Assembly: GCA_903854455.1 (NCBI GenBank)
Contig: CAINWJ010000129.1
Location: 1-25,689 of the forward strand
Direction of reading: 5' to 3'
From: Candidatus Peribacteria bacterium
GTDB taxonomy: Bacteria > Patescibacteriota > Gracilibacteria > Peribacterales > Peribacteraceae
Length of the DNA: 25,689 nucleotides
Shown here: positions 8,301-15,002 of the stretch, piece by piece
Numbering within the stretch: the first letter of the stretch is position 1
Layout: each line of letters starts with the position of its first letter
Notes under the pieces: generated by a model
The model's input: the letters and a program-made list of their open reading frames with translations, nothing else
Told to the model about the DNA's origin: nothing
The model's database searches: none
Made by a program: the position numbers and the translations under genes

Positions 8301-8498
8301 CGTCGTGGATCCCACATCACTCAGCTGACCCCGGACGGATGCACTTCGCGTACCGAACGGCATGGGAATGTCACGCGAAGAAATCCCGTTAGGATTGTTC
8401 CCCCGCATCAGCAGAAATCCCAGGACTAGCACGAGACCGGTCAGGCAGACAGCCAATGACAATCTGATGGTGCGGGTTTGAGCAGAAGAACGTACCAT
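5355..8498 (-). CDS. Large membrane-anchored surface protein with beta-propeller-like C-terminus, 1047 aa
   Basis: No single family is recognised. Residues 12-32 form one hydrophobic segment behind a basic N-terminus, an uncleaved anchor or signal sequence, so the rest should be outside the cell. Residues about 80-230 look like an Ig-like (Big-type) domain with PPDITFTTFGT. A middle region has GRQWRLPTAKDMTYLG, resembling the WRLPT motif of DUF1566/Lcl C-terminal modules. Next is a Cys-rich patch ending CPIGCRDGICMDP. The last 350 residues are repeating strands (PTRITLVGTSAYIF, PTDITFDGANVYIP, SKVRIAQHKAYMI) like a YVTN/WD-type propeller. It lies tail-to-tail with folD, with 14 bases between stops. 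Probably an adhesion or surface-layer protein; this is inference. Confidence 0.9.
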   Translation of the reverse strand: MVRSSAQTRTIRLSLAVCLTGLVLVLGFLLMRGNNPNGISSRDIPMPFGTRSASVRGQLSDVGSTTDNRPIVDMKFDAGEISETFGSGAVTFIVTPPDASSFSSGAPLSITLTAGKKFYGYKYTSVDATQEKAMQVLRNNPPLDAQGNPTAYTFSQLFPGTFFASDGELNDPHSFVNEFHETQDVTFVSVSQLKLEANTRYLIIAEEDGISMTVRGLTIPPDITFTTFGTVPWYEETFTIPKPYAGSPLEAGFYAYVNNALLNLNENMRATKTVGTAPLGPVNYWWYPLVGPQSTIFGYPIIFNAYFTPCYAYATSMRQCSPGEVPINGKIALTSPYAFSKGSYIGEANWKPIASMNPSVTLIGDYPAVLSGSYAIRVRGKTIEVCSGYSCGTMSTLTETGADIVKHDGSLYVMSADGKHVYQSKNARQWKTLSVGGIDFTVRKKSLVSKDGHLWIVGRRTNEAKDRVMVWPPLTTYKDDAFVLGIASGNTTDGDSGCADNNHGRQWRLPTAKDMTYLGVSLPYMIGDLAHSFFRIGSTNGISFPITDTGGQWIAPSSNSNTLLCIADPLPTETKPATEQQGCVTARAPTTSSGGEIRFLAPGASYAVRMEDSCVSKTPNGVFKLTPTCADLSCWVRTATCSGSSVTTKRMDCPIGCRDGICMDPLENGQKVLTSDGVYFSTTINHYYSSFAITTMGKKIFIHGQPLYPLTAEFSAIDGTSGVYNNYGDPDMWPSVFATTSSGSIRGFGTIWDTTSRRYNIGVMDWNTRQRIQTLAIRSIKNPFIGMAGTTLFALYDDQRYAMADVNGGLSGEITLTQTGALSSVVSNPVGLVATGSTVVAIGSLLQNGVTVSGASIVNLAGGLDETPSVSNVTLDGAPTRITLVGTSAYIFMRNSSSVSILDITTGTADTIVLSGQPTDITFDGANVYIPTYSEAARSSTLSIIDPSTHTISKTIAVPTGFSKVRIAQHKAYMIGSLINGLGINGYKSYVLVIDMARGNAVQALKLPSSAYGLEVINNDVLVFMMSGNPPNGMLFVIDALTDTLKQ

Positions 8499-8565
8499 TG
8501 GCAGAGAGTGTGATGGGATGTTGATATTTCTTTATATTCTACCTGAAAAATGGTGTTTTTGCAAT

Positions 8566-8814
8566 TTATGAAGCTAAGATCCCGGCAGAATCGGGATGGA
8601 TGAGTGCACGCATGGAGATTGAGTTCTTTCCTGTTATAACTATTCCGCCAACAGTAAACGCGTGCCACAGCCGTGAACTGCCATATTGCTGTCTTAGGTT
8701 ATCAATTGTAGCTACTAGCTTGATAAGACATCCTTGATTGCCTACTTCTTCGGCCTGTTTTAGTTGTGCATCTAATTCATGCAAAACATGTGTTAAGCGA
8801 TTAGGATTTTCCAT
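8566..8814 (-). CDS. Small AT-rich hypothetical protein, 82 aa
   Basis: This ORF lies between the 1047-aa gene and typA, in DNA visibly AT-richer than its neighbours. The N-terminal half is predicted helical (LTHVLHELDAQLKQAEEV, then LIKLVATIDNLRQQYG) and could form a coiled coil. The rest is short strands. A CATAAT hexamer (8824-8829, minus strand) lies nine bases upstream of the ATG. The C-terminal codons run through a small palindrome (8579-8597). No family is recognised, and it could be a remnant rather than a working gene. Confidence 0.45.
   Translation of the reverse strand: MENPNRLTHVLHELDAQLKQAEEVGNQGCLIKLVATIDNLRQQYGSSRLWHAFTVGGIVITGKNSISMRALIHPDSAGILAS
8579..8597. repeat. Small palindrome ATCCCG...CGGGAT
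   Basis: A 6-bp inverted repeat around a seven-base centre, overlapping the 3' end of the small AT-rich ORF. It could be a terminator-like hairpin or a decayed dispersed palindrome. Confidence 0.5.
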
Positions 8815-8905
8815 ACAAATGCTATTATGTTGATCAATAACTATTTGTCAAATATCTCAGTTTGAATATCAAGTTATCAGCATCAGTAAGAGGAAAAGTC
8901 TTTTA

Positions 8906-10702
8906 TCATTTACTTGCTCTCTTCCTCTCCGTCGCACCCAGGATCTTCTTGCGGAGGCGGATGCTTTGCGGTGTGACTTCGACCAGCTCATCATCTTGAA
9001 TGTACTCCAGAGCCATATCCAGCGTCATGATGCGCGGGGGGACTAAGCGAATCGCTTCGTCGGTACCGGAGGCGCGGACGTTACTGAGTCTCTTCTCTTT
9101 GCCGATATTCACCATGATGTCGAGACCGTTTGGGGACTCACCGATGATCATGCCTTCGTAGACCGGCACGCCGGAACCGATGAAGAACGCTCCGCGATCC
9201 TGCAGCTGCCAGATGGCGTAGGCGACGGATTTTCCCGTGATGTCCGAAATGATGGATCCGGTGGTTCTGCCCGGCATCTCGCCGACGTACGGCGCGTAGC
9301 ATTTGAACGCATGCGTCAGAATGCCGTCGCCGCGGGTGTCGATGACGAATTCATTGCGGAAGCCGAGTAGTCCGCGGGTCGGGACGTCGTAGGTGAGGCG
9401 TGTGATGCCGTTTTTCGACTCCATGTTCTGCATGATTCCTTTGCGCTTTCCCAGCTTCTCGATCACGGTGCCGACGTAGGCGTCCGGGACGTCGATGAAC
9501 GCGCTCTCCATTGGCTCCATCTTGACGCCGTTCTCCACGTGCAGGATGACCTCCGGTCGTGAAACAGCCAGCTCAAATCCTTCACGGCGCATGGATTCGA
9601 TGAGCACACCGAGGTGCATTTCACCGCGACCGGAAACGCGGAAGGCATCAGAGCGTTCACCGAACTCGATCTTCAGTCCGACGTTCGTCTCCAGTTCACG
9701 CTCCAGACGTTCGCGGATGTGCCGTGTGGTCACCAGCTTTCCTTCCTTCCCTGCAAAGGGCGAGTTATTCACCATGAAGTCCATTGCCACGGTCGGCGGA
9801 TCGATAGTCAGTGCGGGCATCGCCACTGCATCCTCTTTCTCCGCGATCGTGTCTCCGACGTAGACTTCCGGGAGACCCGCGAGCATCACTACGTCACCTG
9901 CTGCAGCACTCTCTACCTCTACTTCACGGATGCCGGAGTAAGCGTAGATCTTCGTGATGCGTCCGGACTTCCTGCTCCCGTCGGGCTTGAGGAGGAAGAT
10001 TGTCTGGTTCTTCTTCACGGTTCCCTGTGCGATGCGCCCGACCGCCATGCGTCCGGAGTACGGGTCGTACGAGAGGTTGACCGGCTGCAGGAGCAGGGGA
10101 GCGGTGGCATCGGTTCCCTTGGGTGTGATGTGCTCGCAGATCAGGTCGAAGAGCGGATCCAAATTCTTGGATTCATCCGACATCTTCCGCTTGGCGATGC
10201 CGTCACGACCGACCGCGAACACGTAGGGGAAATCGAGCTGATCATCGTGCGCACCCAGCTGGATGAAGAGGTCGAAGACTTGGCTCAACGCTTTCTCCGG
10301 ATCGGATCCCACGCGGTCAATTTTATTGATGATGACGATGGGCTTGATGCCGATCTCCAGTGATTTCTTCAGCACGAAACGGGTCTGCGGCATGGGACCG
10401 TCGAAGGCGTCGACTAACAGTGCGACACAGTCACACATCCTGAGCACGCGCTCCACCTCGGAGCCGAAGTCGGCGTGACCGGGAGTATCGACGATGTTGA
10501 TCTTGGATCCCTTGTACATGATGGAGCAGTTCTTGGCGTAGATGGTGATCCCGCGTTCCTTCTCCTGTTCGTTGCTGTCCATGACGCGCTCGCCGATTTC
10601 CTCATGCGAGTTGAACGCGCCCCCCTGACGGAGGATCTGGTCGACCAGTGTGGTCTTGCCGTGGTCGATGTGCGCGATAATGGCGATAGTGCGGTAATCC
10701 AT
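8906..10702 (-). CDS. typA: TypA/BipA ribosome-associated GTPase
   Basis: A translational GTPase of the EF-G family involved in ribosome assembly and stress adaptation. At 598 residues it is close to the usual length. G-domain motifs are AHIDHGKTT (10-18), RGIT (50-53), DTPGHADFG (72-80) and NKID (126-129). EF-G-like domains II, III and V follow, and the TypA-specific C-terminal domain closes it (GRTTGSIISDITGKSVAYAI and the final basic tail). The start is at the expected MDYRTIAIIAHIDH. A TACACT hexamer (10723-10728, minus strand) lies 20 bases upstream; no Shine-Dalgarno is visible. It is divergent from purF across a repeat-rich 324-base gap. Confidence 0.97.
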   Translation of the reverse strand: MDYRTIAIIAHIDHGKTTLVDQILRQGGAFNSHEEIGERVMDSNEQEKERGITIYAKNCSIMYKGSKINIVDTPGHADFGSEVERVLRMCDCVALLVDAFDGPMPQTRFVLKKSLEIGIKPIVIINKIDRVGSDPEKALSQVFDLFIQLGAHDDQLDFPYVFAVGRDGIAKRKMSDESKNLDPLFDLICEHITPKGTDATAPLLLQPVNLSYDPYSGRMAVGRIAQGTVKKNQTIFLLKPDGSRKSGRITKIYAYSGIREVEVESAAAGDVVMLAGLPEVYVGDTIAEKEDAVAMPALTIDPPTVAMDFMVNNSPFAGKEGKLVTTRHIRERLERELETNVGLKIEFGERSDAFRVSGRGEMHLGVLIESMRREGFELAVSRPEVILHVENGVKMEPMESAFIDVPDAYVGTVIEKLGKRKGIMQNMESKNGITRLTYDVPTRGLLGFRNEFVIDTRGDGILTHAFKCYAPYVGEMPGRTTGSIISDITGKSVAYAIWQLQDRGAFFIGSGVPVYEGMIIGESPNGLDIMVNIGKEKRLSNVRASGTDEAIRLVPPRIMTLDMALEYIQDDELVEVTPQSIRLRKKILGATERKRASK

Positions 10703-10722
10703 ACGTGTCTGAAAGACGCAGT

Positions 10723-10728
10723 AGTGTA
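10723..10728 (-). promoter_or_regulatory. Probable -10 box of typA (TACACT)
   Basis: TACACT on the minus strand, 20 bases before the typA ATG. The same hexamer precedes tsaD and the 16108 gene, but here the spacing implies a short leader of about a dozen bases. Confidence 0.5.
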
Positions 10729-10763
10729 GCGGATAAATTCACGTAGTACAGGGCATTCAGAAT

Positions 10764-10850
10764 GGGTATTTCGTATGAAGTATTCAGTATTCAGTATCCG
10801 GCAGTCCGTTCTTGAATACTCAATACTGCATACTCGATACTGAATACTTT
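10764..10850. repeat. Inverted tandem repeat in the typA/purF divergent gap, heptad GTATTCA
   Basis: The left arm has GTATTCA GTATTCA GTATCCG and relatives up to about 10801. The right arm (10811-10850) carries the complementary ATACTCA, ATACTGC, ATACTCG and ATACTGA series. The period is seven. The same heptad family recurs in the purF/Cys-rich gap and before the lipoprotein gene. Confidence 0.85.
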
Positions 10851-10886
10851 TCTCACACTTGTAATTGAATCTTCACTTTTCCCTGC

Positions 10887-10892
10887 TACACT
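10887..10892 (+). promoter_or_regulatory. -10 box for the purF transcript (TGC-TACACT)
   Basis: TACACT preceded by TGC, an extended -10, is followed by six bases (CTCGCC) and an ATG at 10899. The layout is identical to the tmk, folD, 16108 and tsaD start regions, but the ATG opens a 38-codon ORF rather than purF. Confidence 0.6.
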
Positions 10893-10898
10893 CTCGCC

Positions 10899-11015
10899 AT
10901 GGTACGGTCTGCACCTGTCCATTTCGCCTTTCCTATCTCCAGGGTCAGGTCGTGCTTTGCCGTGTCTATCGCACCCGTGGAAGGGTGCTGTTTATCGCTT
11001 ATCGCTTTCCGCTAA
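10899..11015 (+). CDS. Possible 38-aa leader ORF upstream of purF
   Basis: The ATG at 10899 lies six bases after an extended -10 hexamer, the spacing seen at the probable leaderless genes here. The ORF (MVRSAPVHFAFPISRV..., 38 codons) ends with TAA at 11013-11015, eleven bases before the purF ATG. That stop is inside a run of seven-base units (10992-11019). It could be a leader peptide that couples or attenuates purF translation, or a chance ORF in an ordinary leader. No family similarity is recognised. Confidence 0.4.
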   Translation: MVRSAPVHFAFPISRVRSCFAVSIAPVEGCCLSLIAFR

Positions 11016-11019
11016 CCGC
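10992..11019 (+). repeat. Heptad run in the purF leader
   Basis: Four consecutive seven-base units, TTATCGC, TTATCGC, TTTCCGC and TAACCGC, lie just before the purF start. No clear complementary arm was found. The units resemble those in the lgt/Mur ligase gap on the opposite strand. Confidence 0.7.
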
Positions 11020-11026
11020 TTCATCT

Positions 11027-12538
11027 ATGTGTGGCATCATCGCTGTCTCCGGCTACCGTGACGTCATTCAGGATCTCTACGACGGGATGATCGTGTTGCA
11101 ACACCGTGGTCAGGATGCTGCCGGGATCGTCACGTACGATAATCAGTTTCATCTAAAGAAGTCGACCGGGATGGTGAGCGAAGTTTTTCACAGTCATTCC
11201 CTCCAGCGGCTCAAGGGACCCATGGGCATCGGGCACGTCCGGTATCCCACTGCCGGTTGTTCTAGTGAATTCGAGGCGCAGCCGTTCTTCGTCAACTCTC
11301 CCTTCGGGATGGCTCTCGCGCATAATGGCAACCTGACGAATACGTCGCAGCTCTCGCGTGAGCTCCGTGAGCAGGATTATCGCCACCTCAATACGAACTC
11401 AGATTCTGAAGTCCTCTTGAACGTTTTTTCTCTTGCGTTACGAAAACAGAAACCGAAGAAGCTGACACCCGAACATGTATTCCGTGCCGTCAGGACAGTC
11501 TTCCGTCGTGCCAAGGGTGCCTATTCCGCGGTTGCGCTCATCGGGGGACGTGGCATCGTCGGCTTCCGTGATCCGCATGGCATTCGTCCCCTGCAGCTCG
11601 CGCGTCGCCGTCTCGGGATCAAGTACGAGTACATGCTGGCATCCGAGAATACGGTGTTCAAGGCGCTGGAGTACGAGTTCGTCCGGGACATCCAGCCCGG
11701 TGAGGTCGTGTACATCGATCAGAATAATCAGTTGCATTCGCGTCTGGTGCAGCGCGGAAACCTCAATCCGTGCATCTTCGAATGGGTGTATCTGGCTGCA
11801 CCGGATTCCACGATCGACGGTATCAACGTCTACAAGGCGCGGGTTCGTATGGGGGAGGCACTGGCTCGGCAAATCAAGGCATCCGGCATTCACATCGATT
11901 CCGTGATTCCGGTTCCGGATACCGGTCGTCCGGCAGCCGCAGGTTTAGCAGATAAGCTGAAGGTTCGTTATCGTGAGGGATTTGTGAAGAACCGCTACAT
12001 CGGTCGGACGTTCATCATGCCGGGGCAGGCGATTCGCAAGCGCAGTCTCAATTTCAAACTGCACCCCATTGAGCTGGAATTTCAGGGCAATTCCGTTCTG
12101 CTGGTTGATGATTCCATCGTCCGTGGCAACACGAGCAGGAAGATCATCGAGATGGCACGAAAGGCCGGTGCCAAGAAAGTGTACTTTGCTTCCTCCGCAG
12201 CTCCCATTATCGGGCCGGATCCGTACGGCATCGATCTGCCGACGACGACGGAGCTGATTGCCGCCGATCATACGATTCCTGATATCTGCAAAGCCATCGG
12301 TGCGGATGGTCTTTTCTACAACTCCGTCGATGACATGCGCAAAGCCGTGCAGATCGGTAATCCGAAGATCCGCCGCTTTTCCGACGGTTGCTTCACGGGC
12401 AAGTATCCGACACCGGAGGTGACGCCGAAACTTCTGAAGTCCATGGGTTGCGGTCGTAACGAAACTCGCGATGCGTTCAACCGCGAGACGGAAGATGAGC
12501 GGAATCCGGAACAGACGAAGATGATGGCGCTGGTGTGA
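11027..12538 (+). CDS. purF: Amidophosphoribosyltransferase
   Basis: It catalyses the first committed step of purine synthesis, PRPP + glutamine to phosphoribosylamine. The ATG at 11027 was chosen because it places the catalytic nucleophile at Cys2 (MCGIIAVSG); the open frame extends 54 codons upstream but would bury it. The Ntn glutaminase domain shows QHRGQDAAGI, GIGHVRYPTAG, AHNGNLTN and DPHGIRPL. The phosphoribosyltransferase domain has the PRPP loop LLVDDSIVRGNTS at about residues 357-369 and the PIIGPDPYGID segment. The 503-residue length is normal and there is no propeptide. Because many CPR genomes lack purine synthesis, its presence is informative. It is divergent from typA and has a possible leader ORF. 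Confidence 0.96.
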   Translation: MCGIIAVSGYRDVIQDLYDGMIVLQHRGQDAAGIVTYDNQFHLKKSTGMVSEVFHSHSLQRLKGPMGIGHVRYPTAGCSSEFEAQPFFVNSPFGMALAHNGNLTNTSQLSRELREQDYRHLNTNSDSEVLLNVFSLALRKQKPKKLTPEHVFRAVRTVFRRAKGAYSAVALIGGRGIVGFRDPHGIRPLQLARRRLGIKYEYMLASENTVFKALEYEFVRDIQPGEVVYIDQNNQLHSRLVQRGNLNPCIFEWVYLAAPDSTIDGINVYKARVRMGEALARQIKASGIHIDSVIPVPDTGRPAAAGLADKLKVRYREGFVKNRYIGRTFIMPGQAIRKRSLNFKLHPIELEFQGNSVLLVDDSIVRGNTSRKIIEMARKAGAKKVYFASSAAPIIGPDPYGIDLPTTTELIAADHTIPDICKAIGADGLFYNSVDDMRKAVQIGNPKIRRFSDGCFTGKYPTPEVTPKLLKSMGCGRNETRDAFNRETEDERNPEQTKMMALV

Positions 12539-12543
12539 GGATG

Positions 12544-12637
12544 GGTATTCAGTATTAAGTATCTAGTATTCAGTATGTGGGAAAAGTCTGGATTGAGGTG
12601 CTGAATACTGAATACTACATACTGTATACTTCTTCGG
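12544..12637 (+). repeat. Inverted tandem repeat gap, heptad GTATTCA / TGAATAC
   Basis: The left arm (12544-12580) reads as GTATTCA, GTATTAA, GTATCTA, GTATTCA, GTATGTG. The right arm (12602-12637) reads as TGAATAC, TGAATAC, TACATAC, TGTATAC, TTC. Both have a period of seven and are mutually complementary. The last right-arm unit supplies the TATACT -10 box of the next gene. The terminal TATACTTCTTCGG is nearly repeated before the lipoprotein gene. Confidence 0.9.
12625..12630 (+). promoter_or_regulatory. -10 box inside the repeat arm (Cys-rich gene)
   Basis: TATACT, then seven bases (TCTTCGG), then the ATG at 12638. The hexamer is part of the final heptad of the right repeat arm, so repeat and promoter coincide. 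Confidence 0.6.
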
Positions 12638-14287
12638 ATGCGCAAAGCCTGCCCCATCACCGGCCGCACCTTCGAGGTAACGCCGGAGGAGATGGCGCTT
12701 CGGAAGAAACTTGGGGTCGACGGTGAGCCCGAGTTCCATCCCGTATTCCGCTTCATGCAGCTGGGTGCGTTCTGGCAGCACTGGAATCTGTTCAAGAGGA
12801 AATGCGACCGTACCGGGAAGTCGATCATCTCAGTCTTTTCCGATGATTGTCCGTATCCCGTCTGGCATAAGGATGAGTGGATCAAGCATGCCGATCCACC
12901 GGCTGCCGAGGTTGATCTCACTAAGCCGGTGTTTCCGCAGATGCAGGAGCTCTTCTTTCGTTCGCCCATCGCTCATAATGTCGGTACCGCGAATGAAAAT
13001 TGCGAATACACGGACGACTGGTGGTACTCCAAGAACTGCTACTTGAGTCATTCAGGAGTCAGCAATGAAGATCTCCGATATTGCTACAGAGCTCTCCGTG
13101 TCAAAAATTGTTCCTATTCCGCATTCCCTTTCGACAGTGAATGGTCGAATGATCTTATCAATTCTCACGGATGTTTCCGTGTCATTTTTACACTCAATAG
13201 CTGGCAGTGCAGCGACTCCGCTTTCCTCTACGATTGCCGCAATTGTCAGCATTGCTTCCTATGCAGCAACCTTAGGAATAGGCAGTACTGTATCCGGAAT
13301 AAGCAATGCACGCGCGACGAGTACGAGTCGGTGATGCGGGAGTGGGATCTTCATTCCCGCACCGTCTACTTTCGGGCAAAGGAGGAATGGGGAGCCATGA
13401 TGCGGGCACAATCGTGGCATCGGGCGCTCTCCATTGATCGCTCGGAACGTTGCACAGGGAATTACATTGATCATTCCAAGAATGCCCGGAACTGCTATTT
13501 CGTGAATGACGTTGAGGACTCGGTCAATATCTTGAGAACGAGCGAAACCAAGGACTGCTTGGATTCAGTCAGTCCTGCAGTGAATGTGGAACTCGCCTAC
13601 TGCACCTGTACGGTTCAGGACAGCTGTTACGATTGCCGGTACTGTTACAACCTCATCCAATGCAAATTCGTCGAGTACTGCGCCCACTGTTTCCAGTGCG
13701 AGCATTGCTTCGGATGCTGCGGACTGGTCGGGAAAAAGTACCGCATATTCAACAAGCAGTACACGCCGGAGGAGTATGAGAAGAAGAAGGCAGCGATCAT
13801 TGCTGCGATGAAGTCATCCGGTGAGTACGGGAAATTCTTCCCCGGCTCCTTCGCAGCCAATCCGTACGATGAAAGCCTGGCTGGCTTCTACTGGCCGCTG
13901 GATAGAGACACTGCGGAGCGTTACGGTTTCCGGCTCAGTGATCATCAGCCGCAGAGACCGGATGGCGCATTGGATGCGAGCATGATTCCGGATCGTTCCG
14001 ACGGTATCGATCGCTCCATCGCCGAGTCCGTGTTCTGGGATGATGCCGTCGGTCATCCGTTCCGGATCGAGCAGGCGGATATCGCCTTCGCGCAGGAATT
14101 GGGTGTTCCTTTACCTCATACCTACTACATGCGGCGCATGCAGGAAAACTTCCGCCTGATTCCTTTCGATGGGATGCTCAGGGAAACGCGCTGCGGCAAG
14201 TGTGATCGAAAGACAGAGACGAGTTGGTCAGCGGATTATGATGGGAGGGTGCTGTGCGAAGAGTGTTATTTGAAGGAGGTGTACTGA
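12638..14287 (+). CDS. CPR-type cysteine-rich repeat protein with C-terminal zinc ribbon, 549 aa
   Basis: This is a family I know from CPR genomes, where it is sometimes mislabelled CaiB/BaiF; its function is unknown. The N-terminus has CPITGRTFEV (from Cys5) and KRKCDRTGKSIIS (about 54-65). The middle (about 125-370) is a run of irregular Cys/Asn/Tyr-rich repeats such as SKNCYLSHSG, RNCQHCFLCSNLRNRQYC, CYDCRYCYNLIQC and CAHCFQCEHCFGC, suggesting a beta-solenoid-like stack that may bind metal. The C-terminus has a CxxC...CxxC zinc ribbon (Cys519, 522, 540, 543). No signal peptide, so probably cytosolic. The CPxC motif I would expect near residue 33 is replaced by HPVF. Its promoter lies within the repeat arm upstream. 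Confidence 0.9.
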   Translation: MRKACPITGRTFEVTPEEMALRKKLGVDGEPEFHPVFRFMQLGAFWQHWNLFKRKCDRTGKSIISVFSDDCPYPVWHKDEWIKHADPPAAEVDLTKPVFPQMQELFFRSPIAHNVGTANENCEYTDDWWYSKNCYLSHSGVSNEDLRYCYRALRVKNCSYSAFPFDSEWSNDLINSHGCFRVIFTLNSWQCSDSAFLYDCRNCQHCFLCSNLRNRQYCIRNKQCTRDEYESVMREWDLHSRTVYFRAKEEWGAMMRAQSWHRALSIDRSERCTGNYIDHSKNARNCYFVNDVEDSVNILRTSETKDCLDSVSPAVNVELAYCTCTVQDSCYDCRYCYNLIQCKFVEYCAHCFQCEHCFGCCGLVGKKYRIFNKQYTPEEYEKKKAAIIAAMKSSGEYGKFFPGSFAANPYDESLAGFYWPLDRDTAERYGFRLSDHQPQRPDGALDASMIPDRSDGIDRSIAESVFWDDAVGHPFRIEQADIAFAQELGVPLPHTYYMRRMQENFRLIPFDGMLRETRCGKCDRKTETSWSADYDGRVLCEECYLKEVY

Positions 14288-14363
14288 AGGGTCAGGGTGT
14301 GGGTCAGGGTCAGGATTGGTTGAATATTGCTTTCCTGACCCTGACCTCTGATACCCGACCCTC
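14288..14363 (+). repeat. Inverted tandem repeat gap before lemA, six-base unit GGGTCA
   Basis: The left arm (14288-14320) reads GGGTCA, GGGTGT, GGGTCA, GGGTCA, GG. The right arm (14332-14363) reads CCTGAC, CCTGAC, CTCTGAT, ACCCGACCC. It starts just after the Cys-rich gene stop codon and ends ten bases before the lemA -10 box. Confidence 0.85.
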
Positions 14364-14372
14364 GTTTTCTGC

Positions 14373-14378
14373 TATACT
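14373..14378 (+). promoter_or_regulatory. -10 box of lemA (TGC-TATACT)
   Basis: An extended -10, TGCTATACT, is followed by a 27-base, almost purine-free leader to the lemA ATG at 14406. There is no Shine-Dalgarno in the leader. Confidence 0.55.
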
Positions 14379-14405
14379 TCCCCCCGTCCATTTCCCCATC
14401 TCCTC

Positions 14406-14981
14406 ATGCGCAAGCTTTCTCCCTGGTACATCGTTCTCGGTGTCATCGTCATTCTCGGCATCTGGCTCGTTGTTTCCTACAACGGACTCGTGACATCGAA
14501 GGGTGCAGTCGACAATGCCTGGGCACAGGTGGAGACGCAGTACCAGCGCCGTGTCGATCTGGTTCCGAATCTCGTGAGCACAGTCAAAGGAGCCGCGAAC
14601 TTCGAGCAGGAAACGTTCAAGGCCGTCACCGAAGCCCGCAGTGCCTGGGCACAGGCCAAGACGGTGGGTGACCGCGGTCAGGAGATCCAGGCAGCATCAT
14701 CGTTCGATGGAGCGTTATCGAGATTGCTCGTGACGGTGGAAGCCTATCCACAGCTCCAGGCAACACAGGCATTCCGTGATCTCATGACGCAGCTCGAGGG
14801 AACCGAGAACCGGGTTGCAGTCGCACGCAAGGATTTCAATGATTCCGTCTTCGCTTACAACGTGGGAGTTCGCCGCTTCCCGGGTGTCATCGCCGCATGC
14901 ATCTTCGGCTTCCAGGCGGAGAAATCGTTCGAAGCCGTGCCGGGCAGCGAGGTCGCTCCCAAGGTTGATTTCACGAAGTAA
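14406..14981 (+). CDS. LemA family membrane protein
   Basis: LemA proteins are small membrane-anchored coiled-helix proteins of uncertain role, often encoded next to TPM-domain proteins. Residues 7-24 form the single N-terminal membrane segment (WYIVLGVIVILGIWLVV), followed by the signature YNGLV, then AWAQVETQYQRRVDLVPNLV, the LEGTENRVAVAR segment and the FNDSVFAYNVGVRRFPG motif. The 191-residue length is typical. The start follows a pyrimidine-rich leader. It is followed after 21 bases by the TPM-domain gene, almost certainly in one transcript. Confidence 0.93.
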   Translation: MRKLSPWYIVLGVIVILGIWLVVSYNGLVTSKGAVDNAWAQVETQYQRRVDLVPNLVSTVKGAANFEQETFKAVTEARSAWAQAKTVGDRGQEIQAASSFDGALSRLLVTVEAYPQLQATQAFRDLMTQLEGTENRVAVARKDFNDSVFAYNVGVRRFPGVIAACIFGFQAEKSFEAVPGSEVAPKVDFTK

Positions 14982-15002
14982 GTCATCATTTTCACTGATT
15001 CT

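Noticed and set aside
7542..8429. 295-aa ORF on + inside the large surface protein gene
   Set aside because: Antisense shadow of the 1047-aa gene, Arg/Glu/Val-rich with no motifs and no promoter-like sequence before it.
9614..10363. 249-aa ORF antisense to typA
   Set aside because: It lies wholly opposite conserved TypA motifs and has no family resemblance.
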